Below, piece by piece: positions 23,095 to 35,662 of a stretch of DNA of 64,000 bases. The stretch is taken from contig CM053796.1 in assembly GCA_028671895.1 (NCBI GenBank), forward strand, positions 31,556,860 to 31,620,859. The letters run 5' to 3'. The position numbers and the translations under genes are program-made. The stretch's first letter is position 1. Each line of letters starts with the position of its first letter. This DNA comes from Oenanthe sinensis. Its lineage: Eukaryota; Streptophyta; Magnoliopsida; Apiales; Apiaceae. The notes below the pieces were generated by a model. The model did not search any database and had not been told where the DNA came from. It saw only the letters and a program-made list of their open reading frames with translations.

Positions 23095-25035
23095 TACGTG
23101 TATAAGGGACTGATTTGGTTACGTGTTTTATGTATTTGATGCATACATGCCTGTTTTGGTGACTGCCATGCCATGCTACTGCTTTGTCATAATCTGTTAT
23201 GCCACTGCCATGCTTCTACTATGCTACTGTCATACCTGTTATGAGACTGTCATGCCTGTTATGAGACTGCTATGCTTCTGCCATGACATGATATGTATGA
23301 TTAAAAACTGTTATATGATGAGTATCTGGTTATTTGTATAATGAGTACATGGTTGATGATACTAGCATGTTAATGATTTGCCATGAATGATTTATATGCC
23401 TTATTGCGATTTGTATATTATGCATGAGGGTCAGTTTGTATAGTGATATAAACTGGTGGACAGATTGTGTTGGACATGATTTGTTAACTGGGATATGATA
23501 AGTATGTATATGATACATGCTTCTGAAACTGTATAAATTGCAGTGGGGAAAAAGGCCAACATATATGATCTGTAGTTCAGAAATTGATGATTTCTGAATA
23601 GGACTGGTCTTCGAAAATAAAAAATTTCCAAGCTGACCTGGCAGCTCGACCCCAGCTAGGGGCTGCCGCCCCCGGACCCCCGCAATATTTTATTTTGTGT
23701 ACTTGAGCATGGTGCTGGTTATGGCCCTTAGACCCCTAGATTAATGGTTTTGGTTTTATAAATACGACTTGCATGTCGTTTTCTTCATTCTTGTAATTGT
23801 TTAACCTCGAATGTAACTCGAGTTTTCTTATGTAAGTACATTAGTATAGATTGTATTCAATTATTCCATGTAATGTACTTGAAGATTGAAGGATGATCCA
23901 AGAAGAGGAGCAAGCACCCATGGATACAAGAAGAATGAAGACATGTAATTGTATTTATATTTCACCACCATAGATTGACTTTGATCCTTTCATTAGCTCG
24001 AAAGGATCACATAGGAAAGGGGCCAAACCAAGCACGTTTACATACTGCACTTTACATATTGATGTATGAATGTATGTGTAGAGTAGAAGATGCATGCTTT
24101 AATTAGATTAATGATGTATGCATGTATTAGATACGTCACCCATGTCATGCTTGCCATGCTAAACAAGATAAAATCTGTAACGATTTAAGATTTTAAAATT
24201 AACAAACGATCATGAGATTCTTGTGTTTATGAAATATGGATTTTTAAAACACGGAATTGAATATGGATTTTGATGTCTATAATTGGGATTTTCTGACAAA
24301 AACGGATATGCGTATTCATAAGGCAGATGGGTTTTAAGTGTGACCACTGGTATCCTCCATCTACCTGGGAAATGAACAATTTAAGATGTCAATTTGAAAT
24401 ATTTAGTTCAAGGAAAAATTGAGGATCTCTTCATGATGTGATCATGATCGTCGTAAATTTTCTAAACCCCTTAACAAAATATTAAGTTTTAATCGGATGC
24501 TTTCCAATGAATGAACACTCATCGAATCCTAGATCGATTAGGGGAAAGACTGTCAGTGGCAGGGGACTCCTATCTATCGTGGTGAGATGCGACGAATATA
24601 CACGGTTATATTCGGCCGTTGTATCATTGGGTCAAACTTAACTGAGTCGTCATAATAAGGTGAAAGTAAACGGTTATATTCAACCATTATGAACTTAGAA
24701 GCATAGAGTTTGGTTAAAAATCTATTAGATAGATAAGATCAATCGTTGCTCACCAAACTATCCAAGAACTATATATGATATAATTGACAAATGTTGTCTA
24801 CCTAAATAATCATTCTTAAGGACTTCCAGTGGTTGACTTAAGACATGACGAAATATGGATCTTGGCTCACTAGAAAGAATTATGGGATATACTTTCCAAA
24901 TTAATAGTAAGGGCTATTAATTTGATAAAAATAGTGGGAGATATATTATGAATGTATCATAATCATTTGAACATAATAAATAACTCAGACAATCTAATGT
25001 TTAATTTTGTGCTTTATCATTGTAGATACCAAATA
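23095..25035 (+). other. C 5' leader
   Basis: Untranslated leader of about 1.9 kb with no supported gene. It holds imperfect tandem copies of CTGTCATGCCTGTTATGAGA-like units at 23160-23295, a GC-rich hairpin at 23640-23667 (GGCAG...CCCC loop AGCTA GGGG CTGCC) followed by a C-rich run, and the block 24155-24860 that is shared with B at about 95%. Two copies of an ACGGTTATATTC motif occur in this block (near 24602 and 24669). These are candidates for RNA packaging or dimerisation signals. Confidence 0.65.
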
Positions 25036-28000
25036 ATGACAAACAACACAAACACATTATCCGTACGATCTGTCCTTGAGAAGGATAAGCTGACAGGAGG
25101 AAACAACTCCTAGACTGGCAGAGGAATTTGAGGATTGTCCTCAGGCAGGAGCGCAAGCTTCATGTCATTGATATTCCTCCGGCAGGTCCCCTTCCCGAGG
25201 GCGCTACTGTTGAGGAACGAGCGGCCCATACAAAGGATGAGAATGATGCAACTGATGTTGCATGTCTTATGTTGGCAACTATGAGTGCTGAGCTTCAAAG
25301 ACAACATGTGCATATGGATGCATATACTATCTATGAGCACTTGCAAAGCATGTTTGCAAGCCAAACTCGTCAAGAAAGGTTCAACACGAGTAAGTCACTC
25401 TTTAATTGCAAACAAGGGGCAAGTGAACCAGTTGGCCCACATGTTCTGAAGATGATTGGTTACATTGAGTACCTTGAAACTTTGGGTTTCCCGATTATTC
25501 AGGAAATTGGTATTGACCTAATCATGAATTCATTGAACAACAAATTCACCCAGTTTATCATAAACTACAATATGAATGAATTTGACAAAACACCTACTGA
25601 ATTGTTGGCTATGTTGAGAACATATGAGACCAACATGAAGACGGCTGAACCTGCTCCCATACTGATGGTGGGCAATAAAGGTAAGGCCAAAGGGAAAGGC
25701 AAGTGGAAGGGTAAGAAGAAGACAGGTTATGATTCTACACCCAAGCCAAAGTCAGGTCCCAAACAGGCTTTAAAGCCTAAAGGTGGGGTCGCTAAGGGTG
25801 AATGTCACTACTGTAAGAAAACTGGTCACTGGAAGAGAAACTGTTCAGTTTACTTGGAGGATCTGAAGAAGAAGAGGGCTGAGCAAGCTTCTATTTCAGG
25901 TATATATGTTATTGAAGTCAATCTGTCTATTTCTACATCTTGGGTATTGGATACTGGATGTGCTACTCACATTTGTATAAATGTGCAGGAAATGCAGAGA
26001 AGTAGGACATTGGCTAAAGGAGAAGTGGACCTACGAGTTGGCAATGGAGCAAGAGTTGCTGCTTTAGCTGTAGGAACCTATTATTTATCTTTGCCCTCAG
26101 GGCTAGTTTTAGAACTGGAGAATTGTTTTTACGTGCCTGCGATTCGCAGAAACATTATTTCTGTTTCTTGTTTGGACAAGAAAGGTTTTTCGTTTACGAT
26201 AAAGAACAATTGTTGCTCTTTTGCTTTGAATGATTTAACCTATGGTGTTGCGCGTTTGTTTAATGGTTTATATGTTCTTGACTTAGATAATCCTGTCTAT
26301 AATATAGAAAACAAACGACTTAAAGTTAATGACTCAAATCAAACATACCTCTGGCATTGTCGTCTAGGCCATATAAATGAGAAACGCATATCCAAATTAC
26401 ATAAGGATGGATACTTGAATAAGTTTGATTTTGAATCATACCAAGAATGTGAATCTTGTTTGCTTGGTAAAATGACTAAAGCCCCTTTCACTGGTAAGGG
26501 TCAAAGGGCCACCGAACGTCTAGAGCTAATACATAGTGATGTATATGGCCCAATGCGTGTGATGGCTAGAGGAGGCTACTACTACTTCATAACATTTACT
26601 GATGATTTCAGTAGATATGGATATGTATATCTTATGAAGAATAAATCCGATTCTTTTGAAAAGTTTAAAGAATACAAGGCTGAAGTAGAGAAGCAAATTG
26701 GCGGAGGTGCAAGTATTAAAATCTTACGATCTGATCGTGGAGGAGAATACTTGAGCACAGAATTTAAAGATTATTTAAAGGAGTGTGGTATTGTATCACA
26801 ACTGACTCCGCCAGGTACACCTCAATGGAATGGAGTTTCAGAGAGGAGAAATCGCACCTTGTTGGACATGGTGCGATCGATGATGATTCATGCAGATCTT
26901 CCAATTAGTTTCTGGGGTTATGCTCTAGAAACAGCGGCTTTCACACTTAACCGTGTTCCTACTAAGAAGGTTCAAAAGACTCCATATGAGATATGGGAGA
27001 AGAAACGGTCAGGCATGAGCTTTATGAAAGTTTGGGGATGCAAGGCGTTTGTGAAACGTCAAGTATCTGACAAGCTTGGACCTAAATCTGAAGAGTGCAA
27101 TTTTGTGGGATACCCTAAAGAAACAAAGGCGTATTATTTTTATAGTCCTTCTGAGCAGAAAGTGTTTATTGCTCGAGATGCTCTTTTCATGGAAAGAGAT
27201 TTTGTTTCCAAAAGAAACAGTGGGAGAACTATAGACCTCGATGAAGATCGAGAACCACAAAATAGCATTGAACCTGAAGTGGAACATGAGCAGGATAATG
27301 ATAATGCTCAACAAACACAGGTTGTTCGTAGAACTGGTAGAATTCGCCATGAGCTAGAGAGATATGGATTTCTTTTGACTCAATGTGGTGATTTGATGCT
27401 CATAGATGAAGATGAGCCTCTCACATACCAAGATGCTATGAACAGTCCAAAATCTAAGAGATGGCTAGAAGCCATGAAATCCGAGATGGATTCCATGTAC
27501 GAAAACCGAGTATGGACTTTGGTTGATCCACATGAAGGGGTAAAACCCATAGGGTGCAAATGGGTTTTTAAGAAGAAAACTGACATGGATGGAAATGTTC
27601 AGACCTATAAAGCAAGGCTGGTTGCAAAAGGTTTCAAACAAATTCATGGTATTGACTATGATGAAACTTTCTCACCAGTGGCTATGGTCAAGTCCATAAG
27701 GATTTTGCTTGCTATTGCAGCATTCCATGATTATGAAATCTGGCAAATGGATGTCAAAACAGCCTTCCTTAATGGAAGCCTTGAAGAGGATGTGGATGTG
27801 TACATGACACAACCTGAAGGTTTTGTCGATCCAAGGAATGTTAGCAAAGTATGTAAATTACGTCGATCCATTTATGGATTGAAGCAAGCCTCTAGGAGAT
27901 GGAACATCCGTTTTGATGAAACAGTCAAAGAGTATGGCTTTGTTCAAAACGAAGATGAACCTTGTGTTTACAAGATGGTTAGTGGGAGCCATGTGGCATT

Positions 28001-28998
28001 CATAGTACTGTATGTTGATGACATACTACTAATGGGAAATGACATACCTTCTCTCAAGGCTGTTAAGATTTGGTTAGGGAGCAACTTCTCTAGAAAGACT
28101 TAGGTGAAGCATCCTACATTCTAGGAATGAGGATCTATAGGGATAGATCTAGAAGGATGATCGGTCTAAGTCAGAGTACATACATCGATAAGGTTTTGCA
28201 TCGTTTTGGTATGCAAAATGCAAAAAGGGGATATGTCCCCGTGTCTCAAGGGATAACGATCTCTAAAGATCAGTGTCCGAAATCATTGGATGACAAGGAC
28301 CGCATGAGTAAGGTTCCATATGCCTCAGCAATTGGATCCATCATGTATGCGATGGTATGTACTCGCCCAGATGTTTCGTATGCTTTAAGCATGACGAGCA
28401 GATACCAATCTAATCCAGGTGAAGGTCAGTGGACGGCTGTCAAGAATATTCTAAAGTACTTGAAAAGGACTAAAGATTCATTCTTTGTGTATGGAGGAGA
28501 GGAGAAACTGGTTGTAAAGGGTTACACCGATGCAAGTTTCCAAACAGACAGGGATGATACTGTATCACAGTCTGGTTTTGTGTTTTGTCTAAACGGAGGT
28601 GCTGTAAGTTGGAAGAGTTCAAAGCAAGAAACAGTAGCTGATTCTACAATGGAGGCTGAGTACATTGCAGCTTGTGAAGCGGCTAAGGAAGCTGTTTGGA
28701 TTCGAAAATTCATTACTGATTTGGGAGTGGTTCCATCGATCGCAGATCCCATTGATCTATATACGATAATAATGGAGCCATTGCACAGGCTAAAGAACCT
28801 AGAGCTCACTCCCGAACCAAACATATACTCAAGAGATATCACCTCATTCGAGAGATTAATGAAAGGGGTGACATACACATATGTAAAGTGCACACAAATG
28901 ATAACATTGCAGACCCACTGACCAAAGGCTTGTCGCAGACGAAGCACGATGGTCACACTAGTTCCATGGGTATTAGATACATGGGAGATTGGCTCTAG
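25036..28998 (+). pseudogene. gag-pol: C gag-pol polyprotein, three single-base deletions
   Basis: The natural start is ATG 25036; a missing base near 25108 shifts the frame, and the main open part runs to 28103. Domains: Gag (UBN2-like) to about 25650; zinc knuckle CHYCKKTGHWKRNC (25803-25844), intact; protease DTGCATH (near 25960); integrase HHCC (26357-26460) and core with FTDDFSRY and SDRGGEY; RT with GCKWVFKKKTDMDGN and the catalytic LYVDDILLMGND (near 28010). A second missing base near 28093 and a third in RNase H near 28767 break the frame again. The rest includes DSTMEAEYIAACEA and ends at the stop 28996-28998. All catalytic residues checked are present. Confidence 0.93.
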
Positions 28999-29000
28999 TG

Positions 29001-29012
29001 CAAGTGGGAGAT
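29001..29012 (+). promoter_or_regulatory. C polypurine tract
   Basis: CAAGTGGGAGAT between the pol stop and the 3' LTR. Confidence 0.9.
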
Positions 29013-30579
29013 TGTTAGTGTAGGTGCCCTAGAAGCAATACAATGTTTCTTTTAATAGACCTTTATGTCATTTGATTATTCAATAAACGTATTTATTATG
29101 ACTTTAAATACTGCGATATATTTGTTAGCATAATAAATGTCCTTAGAATCATGATACACATTGTATAGTTTAGTACATGACTTGAACTTGAGATTATATA
29201 ATAGATCATATTCTTAAATGTCCCTAGTCGAGTATTATTATTATAGGACAATAATAATACATAAATAGACTAGTATGTTGTTTGACAGATAACCACATCT
29301 CATTGGTTATAAGTATTGGGATACTAAAGTCAACACATAGGTACATGCAGGAGTACATGGTACTGGACAGACCCATAGTGAGATTCTTCATGTTTAATAA
29401 AGTCATAAGAAAGACTCACAGTGATAATGGTGTAATGATCCCTCGACTTGAGATCATTATATTTCTGTATGAGGATTAATATACTTTGACTACATTAAAA
29501 GTCACTTTTGATCGGGTGATGATGAAAGTGGACATCGGGTATATCATGAGTCGTATGAGAAATATGAATGATAGATAAAAGATTTAACCCTCCTATAATT
29601 AGGAGAGATATTATTGGCCTCTTGATTGAGTGAGACTATAAAATGCATGGCCATGCTCAAATAATGATTTGTTTTTCATAGTCTACTCATGGATCAAGTA
29701 AACCCGGATTAAATGTTGAAGAGGATGACTAAATTCATGCCTTGAGTTTAATCTATAATATATATGGTTAAAGGGATTATATTACACGGAAACATTAATC
29801 ACGAAAGGTTTTATCGAATCACGATTTAATTATTATTTAATTGGGTAGCAATGATGTATTACTAGATACCGCTCATTGTTTATAATTTTATTGGAGAATA
29901 AAATTATTGTTAATTAAATAATAGCCTATAGGGTCACACACATAGAGTACTTAGAGGAATAGTTAATTTAAATTATAGATTTAAATTAATTGATGATTAT
30001 TTGAATTTTATTATATTAATTAAGTGAGACTTAATTAATTAAAATAATATAAATTCGAATTCGAATTTGAATTCTGCCCTTAATAATTAAGTGCGACTTA
30101 GTTATTAATTAAATAATAAAATTCGGTTTTATTATTTAATCCTAAACCTACATGGGTTAGGCTTTGCTGTTATGGGTTGCTATTATGGGCCTATTAACCA
30201 ACCATTATAAATAGATAATGTAGGGTTAATAGGTATTTAGTTTTAAGAAAAACGAACCCTAGCAGCAGCAAAAGCAGAGAGAAAAGGCAGAGGCATAATT
30301 CGAAATCATCAAAGGAGGCTAGTACATCCATTCCGTAATCAAGATCGTGAGACGTTCTTGAAGGTGCTCGTGTGGATACCATAGAGGTGCTTTCGAGAGG
30401 AAGACACAAGTCGTGAAAGCTAGGATCTCCGTTGAGTTCGTGTAAGTCAAGACCAGACAAAGGTATGATTCCGTTTCACCATAATCTGTCAATCTTATAC
30501 ATGATCCAGCGTTAGGGTTCCGAAATTTTTCGTTATATTTACATTTAATCCGCTGCGTTTTATGCCTCGGAACCCAACA
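29013..30579 (+). repeat. C 3' LTR (1567 bp)
   Basis: Begins TGTTAGTGTAGGTGCCCTAG and ends CCCAACA, followed by TSD GCATC. TATA box TATAAATAG at 30206-30214. Confidence 0.96.
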
Positions 30580-30584
30580 GCATC

Positions 30585-30736
30585 ATGGACTAGTGTCGGT
30601 TTGGCAGTAAAAACAACACTAGCCTTGGAGTACAAATTAAGAAATCGTACCCAAAACTTGAAGCGCGGAGCTGATCACCAATTTCCGTAGAAATATTATA
30701 AAAATTGTTTTTGGCAAGTGAAAATTGGTGAGCCAT
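30585..30736 (-). pseudogene. F ORF3, N-terminal start
   Basis: A true ATG on the minus strand (30736-30734) opens a reading frame beginning MAHQFSLAKNNFYNIS. E has a similar FSKISIAKPFQNIS at its ORF3 beginning. A 1-nt shift is needed between this start and the frame that reaches the C insertion site and continues at 21508. The N-terminal part is short and rich in Phe and Asn, with no hydrophobic signal sequence. Confidence 0.7.
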
Positions 30737-32555
30737 GTTTGTAAATATTTTTCGGTGAATTAATTAGTTTTTGTTTGTTTTAAAAAGAGCACAGATTATT
30801 AAGCACAGAAAAAAACAGAACAATTTATTTTAATTAAACAAAGAACTGACTTTGTAATTAAACTACGGAATTGTTCTCAAATAAATATGCGAAATCAAAA
30901 CACACCAACCAAGTTTGTAATCAATACCACTGTAATCAAGAACACAGATTTGTGTGAAACTTATTAATTAAAGTACTGACTATTATGTGATTAATATTAC
31001 GATGTGCGTGCGTGTGTAGATATGTGTGTATATACCAATCACAATTAAGAACTGTTATAGATGCACAGAAACACACAATAATGGGATGCAAATAATGATG
31101 GAAGATTGAAAAACGGGCAGCAATTCGAGATATATATGAGTTTTAACATAAATCGAATGTACAGGGTGATGAAGGTTTGAAATCGCAGGGAGGGAGGGTG
31201 GGGGCTGTAAAAATTTAGGGTTAAAACAATTAGGTAAAAGTGAAAATTGATGCGAGTTAGAGATGTATATATAGGCACATATGAGAAAAGACAAAAATAC
31301 CCCTGTGAAAACAAGAAAAAAATGTTAAGTACGCACTGGGGAACATTAAGTCGAACACTATCTCGAACATTTAAGTCGAAATTCGAGATGAGGTTCGAGA
31401 TAGAGACTATCTCGAACATCAAGTTGAATATTCGAGATAAAGTTCGAGATGACACTAACTCGAACAAATAATCATTTGATCAATTAAAACAGCATAATAA
31501 ACCCTTAAAGAACTTAATTAAAATCCCAAGTTCTGTCCTGGGAACTCTATCTCGAAAAAAAACATCAAGTCGAATATTCGAGATAATGTTCGAGATAGAA
31601 CCTAAGTCGAATATTCGAGATAATGTTCGAGATAGAACCTAAGTCGAACATCAAGTTGAATATTCGAGATAATGTTCGAGATAGAACCTAAGTCGAACAT
31701 CAAGTCGAATATTCGAGATAGAACCTAAGTCGAACATCAAGTCGAATATTCGAGATAATGTTCGAGATAGAACCTAAGTCGAACATCAAGTTGAATATTC
31801 GAGATAATGTTCGAGATAGAACCTAAGTCGAACATCAAGTCGAATATTCGAGATAATGTTCGAGATAGAACCTAAGTCGATCATCAAGTTGAATATTCGA
31901 GATAATGTTCGAGATAGAACCTAAGTCGAACATTTCCCCAGACTTGGAATTTTGCACAAGCACACTGGGAACTGTAACTCGAACTTCAAGTCGAATTTCG
32001 AGATAGACCTCATCTCGAATATTCTTCCCAGACTTTGAATTTTCAAAATTTTTGATTTTGAAGATAGTTATAATAATTTAGCAATTTTTACAATAAAAAC
32101 AACAATAAAATTTTGCCAAATTAATATAGATATCAATTCAAGGATTTTTAAGAACACTCCTTGACAATTCTAAGGCCTCTAAATTAATAAAAATTACATG
32201 AAAAATACAGGTAAATTCATCTAAAGATCATGAAAAATTTAGAATAAAATGAATTTAACTCCCCCTATGATCATGCAATCTAACTCACATAAATTCAAAG
32301 ATTTAACAAATAATTACACATAAAGCACAATGAATTTATGTACAATAACACTACAAACAACATATAATAATCATTAATGAAACATTTTAAAGTCTAAGTC
32401 CATAATGATTAAATAGCATGCAGAAGTGATATTTTGAGCAAATGTAGAGATTATTTTCATATGTTTTCAACTTTGCACAAATAAAATAGGCAATTGACAA
32501 GACTAAAAACATATGTACATGATTAAAACTGGAATTTTACGGATAGGAGAAATCA
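30737..32555 (-). other. F spacer between pol and ORF3
   Basis: About 1.8 kb, non-coding. From pol outwards: a PPT-like AGGGGGAG on the minus strand (near 32260-32268), an AT-rich part, a TCGA-rich tandem array (31330-32035), then AT-rich sequence before the ORF3 start. The E spacer has the same order. Confidence 0.7.
31330..32035 (-). repeat. F spacer TCGA-rich tandem array
   Basis: The core (31556-31935) has eight copies of a unit of about 49 bp carrying TCGAACATC, TCGAATATTCGAGATAA and TTCGAGATAGAACC; the first two copies and the fourth are shorter. Looser copies flank it. The F LTR carries units of the same length with related motifs (7648-7870, 38717-38945). Confidence 0.9.
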
Positions 32556-35500
32556 CTAACTTGTGTTAATTATCCCCAATTCACCAACCAACCAATTGAA
32601 TGTTACTTCATCAAGAGGTTTAGTGAATATATCTGCAATTTGTTGCATTGTGGGTACAAAATGTAACTCCACAGTCCCCTCCTCGACATGTTCTCTAATG
32701 AAGTGATACTTGATATCTATATGCTTGGTTCTCGAGTGGTCTACAGGATTGTTAGTCATGGCAATGGCACTTGTGTTGTCACACATGATTGGAATCTTTT
32801 TGTGTTCCATGTCATAATCTTTCAATTGGTTCCTCATCCACAGTATTTGAGCTACACAGCTTCCAGCAGCAATGTACTCAGCTTCAGCAGTAGAAGTAGA
32901 TACTGTGTGTTGCTTTTTACTTTGCCAGGACACCAATCTTCTGCCAAGAAATTGACATGCACCAGATGTGCTTTTTCTATCAATCTTGCAACCTGCATAG
33001 TCTGAATCCGAATAACCAATTAGATTAAAACCTGTATCTCTTGGGTACCAAATCCCTAGATTTGATATGCCCTTGAGATACCTAAAGATTCGTTTAACGG
33101 CTATGAGATGTGATTATCTAGGATCCACTTGGAACCTTGCACACAAACAAGTTGCGAATATAATATCGGGTCTACTTGCAGTTAAATAAAGGAGTGAGCC
33201 AATCATACCTCGATAGCTTGTGATGTCAACTGGTTTACCTGATTTGTCTTTATCAAGCTTCGTGGCTGTTGCCATGGGAGTCTTAGCTGTTGATGCATCT
33301 TCGAGATTATACTTCTTAAGTAAATCTTTGATGTACTTGGACTGACAGATAAAGATTCCATCTTTTCTTTGACTAATCTGTAATCCAAGGAAGAAGGACA
33401 GCTCTCACATCATGCTCATCTCATACTTATCCATCGTCTTGGGGATTGTTTGAGGCCATAGACAGCTTTGAAGAGAAAGTATACAAAATCTACAAGTTCT
33501 GGATCAACAAAGCCAGGTGGTTGTTCCAGAAATACTTCTTCTTCTAGCTCTCCATTCAGGAAGGCACTTTTCACATCCATCTGGAAAACTTTGAAGTTCT
33601 TGTGTGCTGCAAAGGCTAAGAACATCCTGACTGCCTCAAGTCTTGCAACTGGAGCATAGGTCTCATCATAATCAATACCTTCTTTTTGAGAATAACCCTT
33701 CGCTACCAAACGAGCCTTGTTTCGTGTTACAAGTCCGTCTTCATCCAGTTTATTTCTGAATACCCACTTAGTTCCAATTACTGATCTGTTCTTCGGTCGG
33801 GGTACCAGCTTCCAAACTTTCTGCCTTTCAAACTGATTGAGCTCCTCTTGCATAGCAATCACCCAATCAGTAACACCAAGAGCTTCTTCTATTTCTTTAG
33901 GTTCAAGTTTGGATAAGAACCCAGAATATAAGCAGATATTAGCCATTTCAGCTCTTATGGTTCTTCTAGTAGTCACACCAGCATCTGGATCACCAATAAT
34001 TAATTCAAACGGATGGTCTCTACTCCATGCTCGTTCTCTTGGAAATTGTGTTGATGATTCAACTTGATTTTCTGAATTGTTATGTTGACTACTTGTGTTA
34101 TTTCCACTAACTCCCCCTGAGTTAGTGCCAGCTCCTACAGAACTAGTGTCATCTCGTCTTGAGCTTTGAACACTTGTCCTTGAGCTGCTGTTTACTCCCC
34201 CTGAGTTGTTGCCGGAACGTGCGGAAGAAGTTTCCACTGATCTTTCACCAGAATCAGGTATATCTTCTTGAACACTTGGCATATTTGAAGTAACAACCAA
34301 CTCATGTTCATCTTCAATTTCATCTAAGTCTAGATTTTGAAACATTAGGGACTCAGGTTCACTATTATCTTTAGAAATTGATGGGAGTTTGGTATCGTGG
34401 AATCTGACGTTGTAGCTTTCAGTCACTTTTCGATCAATCACTAAGAATACCCGATAAGCTGCCACCACATCTGTAGAATAACCAACAAAGATTCCTTCAC
34501 GAGCTTTTGCTGAAAACTTGCCTAGATTTTCATCGTCTATAAGCACATAACATTTAGCTCCAAAGACATGAAAGTAATTGACTGTTGGTCTTCTGTTATT
34601 CATTAGTTCACATGGTATCTTTTCTTTATCTTTTATGATCAGGGTTCTATTTTGAGTGTAACACACTGTACTCACTGCTTCAGCCCAAAAGTATAGGGGA
34701 AGTTTTGAATCGTACAACAAAGTTCTTGCTGCTTCAACCAATGTTCTATTCTTCCTTTCAACTACTCCATTTTGCTGTGGAGTTCTCGGGGCTGAGTACT
34801 GACGACGTATTCCTTTAGATACACAGAAGTCATTCAGCACTGCGTTTTTAAATTCAGTGTCGTTGTCTGTTCTAATCGTCTTCACAGTAAGTATTAAAAC
34901 ATTCTCAATTTGAGTGATGTGATCAATGATTAGGAAAGGTACTTCGTCTTTTGTCATTGCGAACAATACCCATGTATACTTGGAGAAGTCATCCACCATT
35001 ACCAATGCATATCTTTTCCTGGATAAGGATAGGACGTTCACTGGGCCAAACAAATCCATATAAAGAAGTTATAGAGGCTCAGTGATACTAGAAATTTCTT
35101 TACTTTTATGTGATGCTCGCTTTGACTTTCCCATTTCACAAGCTTCATAGAGTCCTTTAGGAGCAAACTCCTTCTGAGGTAGATCTCTCACTAATTCTCG
35201 CCTCGCTAGAGCATTCATCGTTTTGAAGTTTAAGTGAGATAGCTTTTTGTGCCATAACCAGCTTTCATCATCTGAAGCTTTGCTGTAGAAACAGGTGACT
35301 TCATTCTGATTTTCCGAATCCATGTCCGCAACAAAAAGATCTGCCTTACGAACTCCTCTTAAAGCCAACGAACCTTCCTTGATGTGAGTTATTGATACAC
35401 CTTTCTTATTGAAGACAATTTCATAACCTTTGTCACAGAATTGACTGATACTCAACAGATTGTGCCTCAATCCCTCAACATAAGAAATATCTTCAATGAT

Positions 35501-35647
35501 GACATTACCAGTCTTTAGTTTTCCATAACCCTTTATCACTCCTTTGCTGTCATCTCCAAAGGTAACATAAGGGCTAGCCTTCATAACCAACTCTGTAAGC
35601 AGGGACTTGTTTCCTGTCATATGCCTTGATGATCCACTATCTAGCAC
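32556..35647 (-). pseudogene. pol: F pol: protease, integrase, RT (catalytic box deleted), RNase H
   Basis: Minus strand. Protease MLDSGSSRHMTGNKSLL starts at 35647; integrase HHCC with WHKKLSHLNFKTMN (near 35250) and core (VDDFSKY, RTDNDTEF); RT from about 33870 with GTKWVFRNKLDEDGLV and QMDVKSAFLNGELEEE. One nonsense codon (Gln to TAA) lies at about 35060. At about 33428 the sequence jumps from QSPRRW to the YEMSMM block. Element E has 180 nt more there (50809-50988), including YVDD. The RNase H part (32936-32556) is open and ends with the conserved VGELGIINTS. Without YVDD the RT must be inactive. Confidence 0.92.
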
Positions 35648-35662
35648 CCATATAACTTTATT

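Larger units (their letters stand above)
21514..30579 (+). mobile_element. Element C: nearly complete Angela/BARE-like copia retrotransposon
   Basis: Perfect TSD GCATC (21509-21513, 30580-30584). Total 9066 bp: 5' LTR, primer site, about 1.95-kb leader, gag-pol, polypurine tract, 3' LTR. The LTRs (1568 and 1567 bp) differ at about 22-24 positions (about 1.5%). LTR start TATTAGTGTAGGTGCCCTAG (TG in the 3' copy), protein order and size match the Angela/BARE lineage. Gag-pol is one long reading frame except for three single-base deletions. It sits in the N-terminal part of F ORF3, in the opposite orientation to F. Confidence 0.96.

Noticed and set aside
23123..23341. Plus-strand ORF rich in Cys and Tyr in the C leader
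   Set aside because: It is the translation of the imperfect CTGTCATGCC tandem repeat; not conserved in B.
25128..25130. Start codon for C gag at 25128
   Set aside because: The codon is TTG; the natural ATG is at 25036, and the apparent start arises from a missing base near 25108.
31556..31935. CRISPR-like regular repeats
   Set aside because: Units are directly tandem without unique spacers, they lie in a plant retrotransposon spacer, and no cas genes exist.
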